DNA of 11,285 bases from DATKXO01 sp035528995 (GTDB lineage Bacteria; Planctomycetota; Phycisphaerae; UBA1845): NCBI GenBank assembly GCA_035528995.1, contig DATKXO010000022.1, forward strand, positions 1-11,285, written 5' to 3'. The position numbers were made by a program, and so were the translations under genes. The notes under the pieces were generated by a model. It was not told the DNA's origin, did not search any database, and saw only the letters and a list, made by a program, of their open reading frames with translations. Below, in pieces: positions 5,587 through 11,285 of the stretch (within the stretch, counting starts at the first letter, position 1; each line of letters starts with the position of its first letter).

Positions 5587-7422
5587 TTGGGGGGCAACGC
5601 TTTGGAGCTAGCCAGACGCTCGAAGGGTGATGAGTTCACGCGGCGTGGCGAATACCCGGCATTGCGTCGACAGGTGCGCAAGGCCGCGGCGGGACTGACC
5701 ATTCCCACGGTCGTGGTCTACGCGTTCGACAAGCGGACCCGGCTGCTGCCCTATTACTTCGCCAGCCTGCGCATGGCCCCGGCGGGCGCCCGGGCCGTGG
5801 GAGCGGCCTTGTTCGACTCGGGATTGACCGCGACGCGGATCGTCCTTCAGCAGTGGACCCCCCGTTTCCGGCCCAGCCAGGCCACGCTCGGCGGCGAGCG
5901 ACCCGAGATGCTGCTCATCTCCAGCATGCAGATCCATGCCGAGAATGCCTATGGACTGATCGCCGATGCCTGTGCCGGCCGTACGGAGGATCGTCCGCTG
6001 ATCGTCGTCGGCGGCCCAAAGGCGATCTACGAACCTTGGGACCTGTTTGGAATCGGCGGCGATGCCGAGGTCGGCGCCGACCTTGTAGTGACCGGCGAGG
6101 AATTCGTGCTGATACAGCTCGTCGAGGTGCTGCTCGACTACCGCGGGTCGCGGGGCACGATGCTGGAGGCCTTTCGGCGGGCGCGCCGTGAAGGGGCCCT
6201 GGTCCGTATCCCCGGGCTGGTCTACCGTCGCGATGAGTCCCCGGATGCCCCTCTGGTGAGCACCGGGATTCAGCGATTGGTGCAGGACCTGGACGAGCTG
6301 CCACATCCGGTGATCGGATACGGCCTGTTGGAGCCGCCGCACGGCAGTCGGGGGCTGACCTCGCAGCCGTTGGCCGTCTCGCGTGTGAGGAAGTGCTCGC
6401 CGATCGGCTCGCTCAGCCTCTCGCACGGCTGTAAGTTCAACTGCGACTATTGCCCCATACCGGCGTACAACCAGCGCACCTACCGCCACAAGAGCGGCGA
6501 GCGAATCGTGGAGGAGATGCGTCAGGTTCGCGAACGGTTCGGCATTCGGCAGTTCTTCGGTACGGACGACAACTTCTTCAACAACCGTCCGGCGGTCGAG
6601 GCGATGTTCGAGACGATGTCCCGGGCCACGATCGCCGGGAAGCCGCTGCGCAAGGCGCTGCGCTGGGGCACGGAGGCCACCGCCTTCGACACCTGGAAGA
6701 ACCGGGATCTGTTCAAGATCGCCCGGCGGTCCGGGTTGCGAGCGTTATGGATCGGAGTCGAAGACGTCACCGCGACGCTCATCAAGAAGGGCCAGTCTGT
6801 CAACGGCACGGCCGAACTGTTCGCCCTGCTGAACGGACGAGGCATCCTGCCGATGCCTATGCTGATGCACCACGACAGGCAGCCTCTGTACACCCGCGGC
6901 AGCCCGTACGGCCTGCTGAACCAGGTTCAATTCCTGAGGAATTGTGGTGCCTGCAGCATGCAGGTCACGGTCCTCACGCCGGCGGTGGGGACGCGGTCCT
7001 ACGATGCGACCTACCGTGACGGGCAGGTCTTCGACAGGGTCGGTGGCAAGCCGGTCCTGCAATGGCAATTCGACGGGAATCACGTGGTGGCCTCATCGCT
7101 GCCCAGGCCGTGGCGGACTCAGTTCAACGTTCTGGCGGCCTACGCGATGTTCTACAACCCGGTCAACTTCGTCCGCTCGCTGATACAGCCGCAGCACAGT
7201 CTCTACCTGGCCGGTGCCCTGGATCAGCTCCATGGCATGGTGGGTCTCTGTTTGAACCTGATCGATTCGGCCGAATGGGCCTACCGATTGTGGCGGGGCC
7301 CCATCACTCGCCGCCTGACCCCGCCCGGGCCCCAGACGCCGCTCCTGGAAGTGGGGCCGGAATGCCTGCGGCAGGCGGTCCCCACCAAGCGACTCCCACG
7401 TCACCAGCCTGCGCCGGTGTAG
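5587..7422 (+). CDS. Radical SAM protein with B12-binding-like N-terminal half
   Basis: A 611-residue cytoplasmic enzyme. The cluster motif is C282-K-F-N-C286-D-Y-C289 (CxxxCxxC), which holds the 4Fe-4S cluster that splits S-adenosylmethionine into a 5'-deoxyadenosyl radical. Residues about 45-190 look like the Rossmann-type domain found before the radical SAM core in BchE/HpnJ-type proteins: M-L-L-I-S-S-M-Q, I-V-V-G-G-P-K, then A-D-L-V-V-T-G-E-E. The cobalamin motif DxHxxG is not seen, so B12 binding is doubtful. The core (about 270-480) includes F-F-G-T-D-D-N-F-F and W-I-G-V-E-D-V. The final 130 residues (Y-A-M-F-Y-N-P-V-N-F) are a family-specific region. Such enzymes methylate or rearrange unactivated carbons in pigments, lipids or peptides; the substrate is not readable here. 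Start is uncertain: TTG 5587 lacks a clear ribosome site, and TTG 5602 follows GGGGGG by 7 bases and is a real alternative. No obvious pathway partner lies next to it. Confidence 0.88.
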   Translation: MGGNALELARRSKGDEFTRRGEYPALRRQVRKAAAGLTIPTVVVYAFDKRTRLLPYYFASLRMAPAGARAVGAALFDSGLTATRIVLQQWTPRFRPSQATLGGERPEMLLISSMQIHAENAYGLIADACAGRTEDRPLIVVGGPKAIYEPWDLFGIGGDAEVGADLVVTGEEFVLIQLVEVLLDYRGSRGTMLEAFRRARREGALVRIPGLVYRRDESPDAPLVSTGIQRLVQDLDELPHPVIGYGLLEPPHGSRGLTSQPLAVSRVRKCSPIGSLSLSHGCKFNCDYCPIPAYNQRTYRHKSGERIVEEMRQVRERFGIRQFFGTDDNFFNNRPAVEAMFETMSRATIAGKPLRKALRWGTEATAFDTWKNRDLFKIARRSGLRALWIGVEDVTATLIKKGQSVNGTAELFALLNGRGILPMPMLMHHDRQPLYTRGSPYGLLNQVQFLRNCGACSMQVTVLTPAVGTRSYDATYRDGQVFDRVGGKPVLQWQFDGNHVVASSLPRPWRTQFNVLAAYAMFYNPVNFVRSLIQPQHSLYLAGALDQLHGMVGLCLNLIDSAEWAYRLWRGPITRRLTPPGPQTPLLEVGPECLRQAVPTKRLPRHQPAPV

Positions 7423-7474
7423 CGCGCTCCGGTATGGCCCGCGCACTGGCACGACCGTGAACTCCCCGGTGCAC

Positions 7475-7490
7475 ACCGCCGGAAGGCGGT
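7475..7490 (+). terminator. Hairpin with GNRA-type loop after the radical SAM gene
   Basis: ACCGCC (7475-7480) pairs with GGCGGT (7485-7490) around GGAA, a stable GNRA tetraloop. It lies 52 bases after the radical SAM stop. The bases after it are mixed and lack a T run, so it is a candidate transcript end or 3' stabiliser. Confidence 0.35.
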
Positions 7491-7586
7491 TCAGGCGACG
7501 TGGTTCTTCCGATTTCGCTCTAATTCCACGCTTGCCAACAGGCGTCGGTCTGGGCTAGCCCAAGTTGCCCGGTAGCGGAGCGATAT

Positions 7587-7612
7587 CCGCCCTGGCGGTA
7601 GCGTCAGGGCGG
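7587..7612. terminator. Probable terminator between convergent genes
   Basis: Eight perfect pairs, CCGCCCTG (7587-7594) with CAGGGCGG (7605-7612), close a ten-base loop. On the plus strand TTT follows directly (7613-7615); on the minus strand ATATCG follows. It sits midway between the two converging stops and could serve both transcripts. The T run is short, as is usual in GC-rich genomes. Confidence 0.55.
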
Positions 7613-7742
7613 TTTGGGGGCCGAAGTCTTCACTACATCTGTTCGACACGGTCATCATCGGCCCGTGACAGGGACGCGCCCGGAGCAGGTGCCCCCTGGT
7701 GCGTGACTGGGGCGCTTGCGTCATAACGAGTGGCTCAGTCAG

Positions 7743-10700
7743 TCATCCACGGTCGCGCCGTCTGAGGCGCCGCGAGGCAATCCGCAGGCCGGCCGATCCG
7801 ACCAGCGCGAACGCGACGTTGATCAGGCCCAGCGTGCCGCAGGGGCCGCTGAGTCCGCCGCCGGTCCCTCGATCCACGGAGGCCGTGCCCTCCTCGCCCG
7901 GCAGCGTTGCCCCGATCTCGCTGTCGAGAGCGGCCAACTGTGAGGCCGAGCAGCCCATGTCATCGACCGATTCGCCGGCGGGCGTGCCCAGACAGTGGTC
8001 GCGGGGGTTGATCACGCCGTCGCCGTCCTCGTCGTCGGTAAGCTGGGTGAGCGAGCAGCCGTCCGCGTCCACCGGAGCGTTGGAATTGGTGTCCGGACAG
8101 AGATCGGCGTGATTGTGGACGCCGTCGCGGTCATCGTCGCCCTGGTTCCAGGAGCAGCCGTCGCCACCGACCTGGACGTCGGGGAACGATCCCGGACAGC
8201 GATCTTCGCAGTTGTCCACCCCGTCGCCGTCGTCGTCGAGCTGACTGCAGGCGCAGCCGTCCGCATCGGTCGCCTTGGTGACCGGTGAGCCGGGGCAGAG
8301 GTCGCTGCAGTTGTCCAGGCCGTCCCCATCTTCGTCGAGCTGGTCGCAGGAGCAGCCGTGTTCGTCCACGTCGGCACCCTGGGGCGTGTTGGGACAGCGG
8401 TCCAGGTTGTTCCTCACGCCGTCGAGATCGTTGTCGTTGCAGCCGATGATGGGCGGATTCGCACAGGTGGCGCCGACGCAGATGTCGTCCGTGCAGGGGT
8501 CGCCGTCGACGCAGTCGGCGGCGGAGGTGCAGGGGCAGGTGCCGCAGACCTCGGCCGGCTCGCAGCACTCCTGGTCGGGGCAGGGCTCCTCACTGGTCCG
8601 GCAGGCGCCGTTTACGCAGTGCTCCTCGCCATTGCAGAAAACACCGTCGATGCAGTCGGCATCGGTGAGGCAGTCCACGCAGACGTCTCCGGCTTCGTCG
8701 CAGAGCCTGCCGAGACACGGCGGACTGCCCGACAGGCACAGTCCGTTGGTGCCGCACCGCTCTGTGCCGTTGCAGAACAGGCCGTCATCGCACTCGCTGT
8801 TGGTCGAACACTCGATGCAGTGATCCTCGTTCTCCAGGCACACCAGGCCCTGTTGGCAGGGCGGCGTCCCGGGCTGGCAGTCGCCCAGTTCGTCACAGAT
8901 TTCAGACCCGTTGCAGAAGAGCCCGTCGTCGCACTCGCTGTTGTGTGCGCAGTCCCGGCAGATGTCATCGAACTCGTCGCAGATCTCCTTCGCTGAGCAC
9001 GCGCTGGTACCGGCCACGCAGACCTCGCTGACGCAGGTCTCGGAACCGTTGCACCACAGCCCGTCGTTGCAGTCGGCGTTGACCGTGCACTCCGGCGGCG
9101 GCGGCGGGATGCACGCGTCGGCATTCTCGTCGCAAACGTCGCCCGGCGAGCAGGGACGAGTGCCGGCCATACACTTGCCGTCCACGCACATTTCCATCCC
9201 CGTGCACCAGAGGCCGTCATCGCAGTCCGGCCAGGTCCAGCATTCACGGCAGGAGTCTGTGTACTCGTCGCAGGGGCCGTCCGGGCACGGGTCGTCGCCG
9301 GGCTGGCAGGCGCCGGCCGCGCACTGCTCGGCCCCGTCACAGAACTTGCCGTTGTCGCAGTGGGTGTTGCTGAGGCAGTCCGCGCACAGATCGAGGTCCT
9401 CAACGCAGAACGGGTACCCAGCGCATACTGGGGCTCCACTCACGCATTGACCGGCCGGACAGGCCTCCACCCCGTTGCAAAACAGCCCGTCGTCGCAGTC
9501 GCCGTCCTGCAGGCACTCGTCGCACTCGTCAGGGATACCGTTGGTGTTCAGGTCGGCGCTGGTGCCGTGTGCCAGGTCGCAATCATCCGGGACGCCGTTG
9601 GTGTTGCAGTCCACCTCGCACTCGTCGGGCACGGCGTTGGTGTTGCAGTCATCGCTGGTGCCGGCGGTGATGTCGCACTCGTCGGCCACACCGTTGGTGT
9701 TGCAGTCCGGTTCGCACTCGTCGGGCACGGCGTTGGTATTGCAGTCGTCGCTGGTGCCCTGGGCGATGTCGCATTCGTCGGCCAGGCGATTGCCGTTGCA
9801 GTCGGGTTCGCAGTCGTCGGGAACACCGTTCGTGTTGCAGTCGTTGCTGGCGCCCTGGGCGATGTCGCACTCATCCGGCACGTCGTTGACGTTGCAGTCC
9901 GGGCTCGTGCCCTGGTCGATGTCGCACTCGTCGGCCACGCCGTTGGTGTTGCAGTCGGGCTCGCACTCGTCGGGAACGCCGTTGGTGTTGCAGTCGGTGC
10001 TGGTGCTGTTGGTGATGTCGCACTCGTCGGCCACGCCGTTGGTGTTGCAGTCGGGCTCGCACTCGTCGGGGACGCCGTTGGCATTGCAGTCGGTGCTGGT
10101 GCTGCCGGTGATGTCGCACTCGTCGGCCACACCGTTGGTGTTGCAGTCCGGTTGGCACTCGTCCGGAACGCCGTTGGTGTCGCAGTCGACGCTGGTGCCG
10201 GCGGTGACGTCGCAGGCGTCGAGCACGTCGTTGATATTGCAATCGCCCACCGGCATGGCCAGCGGATAGCTCACGGTGACGCTGACCGTCGTGTTGCCGC
10301 CGCAGTCCGACGGGCTGACCGAGTCGCTGGCGACCAGGTTGATCACGGCGTCGCCGCCGGCGACGGCCGTGTTGTATGTCTCCGCGTCCACGCCGAGCTG
10401 GGCGGTATCCGCCTGGTTGGGGCAGTTACGGGCGCCGGACTTGAAAGCCGTTCCGACCGCCGTGCCGTTGATATCGACCTCGAGATACTCGCTTTCGCCG
10501 TTGAAATCACCCCTGACGGCCAGATCCAGAATCACGTCGCCACCCGCGGCCGGTGCCGACGGGATCGTGTAGCTCTGCGGCGAGTTATCCCCGATCGGCG
10601 ACATCTCACCCGAGGATGCCGAGAAGGTGTGAACCATCTGGCAATCATCCGGGAGCCCGTTCACGTCGCAGTCGGCCGCACTCCCGGTGTCGATCTCGAT

Positions 10701-11285
10701 GTCGTCCGCGATGCCGTTCGTGTTGCAGTCGGTGCTGGCGGCGCAGTGATAGATCACGAAGTCGTCGACGTACCAGCCGTTGTAGTCCGGCCCGGTTCCG
10801 GCGCACCAATCCTTCCCGAATTCGAACCGAAACTGCACGGTCTCGCCGCCGGAGACGAACTGTCCCAGGTCGAACACGGAGATCACCCACTGGTCCTCGC
10901 CGATCTCGCCGCTGAAGCCGGGTTCGCCCTGGAGTGGGTTGGTGTTGCCCATCGTGTCAAGGAAGAGCGGCTGGGCGTTGTAGGGGTTGTGGGTAAACGC
11001 ATCGGCCGGGACGAGCTGCCAGGCTCCGTCGTTGACTTTGATCTTGATGTTGCCCCCGTCCCAGCCCGCCTCGGCGTCGACGTACTGGCGGAAGCGCACC
11101 GAGGGGAAGTTCAAGACCGACGGCATAGTAATGGAGGGACTGGTCAGGCGATGGACGGCTGACTCATCCGGTGCCCCCGAAGTGCAGATACTATTGAGGT
11201 CCTCGCAGAACCAGGCGGACCCGCCGCCCGCAGGCCCGGGCACGGCCCCGGTCAGCTCCCAGTTGTAGGGTGTCGGCGGGCTTGT
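7743..11285 (-). CDS. Large modular cysteine-rich surface protein, 5'-truncated at the right edge
   Basis: The frame is open to the right edge; 1180 residues are visible, numbered here from the edge, and the true start is outside. A GTG at 11243 is in frame, but the 14 codons before it (P-Y-N-W-E-L-T-G-A) continue the same domain. Order: a beta-sandwich (about 1-181) with C-E-D, W-D-G-G-N-I-K-I-K and G-W-Y-V-D-D-F, a type that in planctomycetes often follows secreted metallopeptidases (M36 or M4), so a protease could lie upstream; two 'DCNTNGVPDEC' units (186-216); a separate beta-rich domain (217-347); fifteen more units (348-590); eight cysteine-rich repeats with C-D-D-G-L-F-C-N-G (591-949); five thrombospondin-type-3 repeats with D-x-D-G-D-G-x-x-N (950-1119); a linker; then Cys1149-Gly1150, a hydrophobic helix and R-R-L-R-R-R-D-R-G. 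The TSP3 units bind calcium in known proteins. Likely role is adhesion or surface structure (inference). The C-terminus suggests membrane anchoring or sorting. Confidence 0.85.
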   Translation of the reverse strand, partial: TSPPTPYNWELTGAVPGPAGGGSAWFCEDLNSICTSGAPDESAVHRLTSPSITMPSVLNFPSVRFRQYVDAEAGWDGGNIKIKVNDGAWQLVPADAFTHNPYNAQPLFLDTMGNTNPLQGEPGFSGEIGEDQWVISVFDLGQFVSGGETVQFRFEFGKDWCAGTGPDYNGWYVDDFVIYHCAASTDCNTNGIADDIEIDTGSAADCDVNGLPDDCQMVHTFSASSGEMSPIGDNSPQSYTIPSAPAAGGDVILDLAVRGDFNGESEYLEVDINGTAVGTAFKSGARNCPNQADTAQLGVDAETYNTAVAGGDAVINLVASDSVSPSDCGGNTTVSVTVSYPLAMPVGDCNINDVLDACDVTAGTSVDCDTNGVPDECQPDCNTNGVADECDITGSTSTDCNANGVPDECEPDCNTNGVADECDITNSTSTDCNTNGVPDECEPDCNTNGVADECDIDQGTSPDCNVNDVPDECDIAQGASNDCNTNGVPDDCEPDCNGNRLADECDIAQGTSDDCNTNAVPDECEPDCNTNGVADECDITAGTSDDCNTNAVPDECEVDCNTNGVPDDCDLAHGTSADLNTNGIPDECDECLQDGDCDDGLFCNGVEACPAGQCVSGAPVCAGYPFCVEDLDLCADCLSNTHCDNGKFCDGAEQCAAGACQPGDDPCPDGPCDEYTDSCRECWTWPDCDDGLWCTGMEMCVDGKCMAGTRPCSPGDVCDENADACIPPPPPECTVNADCNDGLWCNGSETCVSEVCVAGTSACSAKEICDEFDDICRDCAHNSECDDGLFCNGSEICDELGDCQPGTPPCQQGLVCLENEDHCIECSTNSECDDGLFCNGTERCGTNGLCLSGSPPCLGRLCDEAGDVCVDCLTDADCIDGVFCNGEEHCVNGACRTSEEPCPDQECCEPAEVCGTCPCTSAADCVDGDPCTDDICVGATCANPPIIGCNDNDLDGVRNNLDRCPNTPQGADVDEHGCSCDQLDEDGDGLDNCSDLCPGSPVTKATDADGCACSQLDDDGDGVDNCEDRCPGSFPDVQVGGDGCSWNQGDDDRDGVHNHADLCPDTNSNAPVDADGCSLTQLTDDEDGDGVINPRDHCLGTPAGESVDDMGCSASQLAALDSEIGATLPGEEGTASVDRGTGGGLSGPCGTLGLINVAFALVGSAGLRIASRRLRRRDRG
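7929..8438 (-). repeat. Five thrombospondin-type-3 calcium-binding repeats (protein level)
   Basis: Five units of about 33-35 residues, each with an Asp-rich loop (D-L-D-G-V, D-E-D-G-D-G, D-D-D-G-D-G, D-D-D-R-D-G, D-E-D-G-D-G), then a D-x-C-P/L-G motif and a D-x-x-G-C-S/A closing motif. This is the TSP3/OmpA-type pattern, where the Asp side chains hold calcium. Confidence 0.85.
8439..9515 (-). repeat. Eight tandem cysteine-rich repeats (protein level)
   Basis: Seven full units of about 45-50 residues and one short last unit. The core is C-x-x-x-x-x-C-D-D-G-L-F-C-N-G-x-E-x-C, followed by x-C-x-x-G-x-x-P-C and a D-x-C ending; full units have about eight cysteines, so four disulfides each are possible. 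The units have diverged (F/W, L/K/V changes). Disulfides imply a location outside the cytoplasm. Confidence 0.8.
9516..10244 (-). repeat. Tandem 96-base repeats encoding DCNTNGVPDEC units
   Basis: Fifteen protein units alternate between 13 residues (D-C-N-T-N-G-V-P-D-E-C-E-P) and 19 residues (D-C-N-T-N-G-V-A-D-E-C-D-I-x-x-G-T-S-x), so the DNA repeats every 39 + 57 = 96 bases. The marker GATGTCG occurs at 9669, 9765, 9861, 9918, 10014 and 10110: every step is 96 except 9861 to 9918, which is 57. One 13-residue unit is missing there. Confidence 0.92.
10638..10730 (-). repeat. Two outlying units of the same DCNTNGVPDEC family
   Basis: D-C-N-T-N-G-I-A-D-D-I (19-residue type, cysteine replaced by Ile at the second Cys site) and D-C-D-V-N-G-L-P-D-D-C (13-residue type) lie before the main block, separated from it by the 131-residue domain encoded at 10245-10637. 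Confidence 0.8.

Larger units (their letters stand above)
7423..7742. other. Gene-free stretch between two convergent genes
   Basis: No credible gene. It holds two hairpins annotated separately (7475-7490 and 7587-7612) and a perfect 12-base palindrome, TGGGCTAGCCCA, at 7551-7562. Since the radical SAM gene ends at 7422 and the minus-strand repeat protein ends at 7743, this is where both transcripts should stop. The palindrome could be an operator by shape, but no promoter is seen beside it. Confidence 0.6.

Noticed and set aside
7491..7724. Minus-strand frame of 77 residues in the convergent gap
   Set aside because: No ribosome site or motif, and it covers the terminator hairpin at 7587-7612.
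9516..10244. CRISPR array or minisatellite without coding role
   Set aside because: The 96-base period has no unique spacers, and it keeps the frame of DCNTNGVPDEC units within a long coding sequence.
9475..10269. Plus-strand frame with S-H-S-S-G-T-P-L-V-L-Q-S repeats
   Set aside because: Another frame of the same repeat array; apparent repeats are inherited from the DNA of the real minus-strand gene.
9360..11162. Plus-strand frame of 600 residues rich in V-G-V-A-V repeats
   Set aside because: It is the antisense image of the 96-base repeats; the periodic Val/Gly/Ala pattern comes from the GNC-rich repeat DNA, and there is no ribosome site.

Overview
The window is GC-rich DNA from what looks like a free-living member of the Planctomycetota, probably Phycisphaerae-like. 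This rests on protein architecture and not on a marker gene. The clues are a gingipain-type (C25) protease ending in a short dockerin-like tail, long runs of 'DCNTNGVPDEC' repeats, thrombospondin-type-3 repeats, a single-RRM RNA-binding protein, and frequent TTG starts. I see no tRNA, rRNA, CRISPR array, insertion sequence or phage gene.

Layout, left to right. Positions 1-69 (minus) hold the first 23 codons of a tRNA methylthiotransferase, almost certainly miaB, running off the left edge. It has a good promoter at 100-128. Divergent from it, with its own promoter at 215-243, is a small secreted protein of unknown function (332-763, plus). After a 415-base gap comes a 957-residue secreted C25 cysteine peptidase (1179-4052, plus). 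A 511-base gap with a promoter at 4393-4421 leads to an RRM RNA-binding protein (4564-4881), a 79-residue protein of unknown function (5073-5312) and a 611-residue radical SAM protein with a B12-binding-like N-terminal half (5587-7422), all on the plus strand. The first two of these have TTG starts fixed by strong Shine-Dalgarno sites; the third probably starts at TTG too. A hairpin-bearing 320-base gap separates the radical SAM gene from a convergent gene on the minus strand (7743-11285). That gene has lost its 5' end at the right edge and encodes the last 1180 residues of a modular surface protein.

Functionally the window is mixed. RNA modification or binding (miaB, RRM) sits beside export-related genes (small secreted protein, C25 protease, large repeat protein). 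Two of the secreted proteins carry a similar beta-sandwich ending in G-W-x-x-D-D, followed by repeats that look calcium-binding, so both probably act outside the cytoplasm. The C25 protease, the RRM gene and the radical SAM gene are separated by gaps of 190-510 bases containing hairpins or promoters, so I do not infer a single operon.

The most unusual object is the large repeat protein. Three different cysteine- or aspartate-rich repeat families lie in series, a separate domain interrupts the first family, the DNA beneath it repeats with a strict 96-base period broken once, and the C-terminus looks like a sorting signal. I found no convincing evidence of an undescribed multi-gene system.
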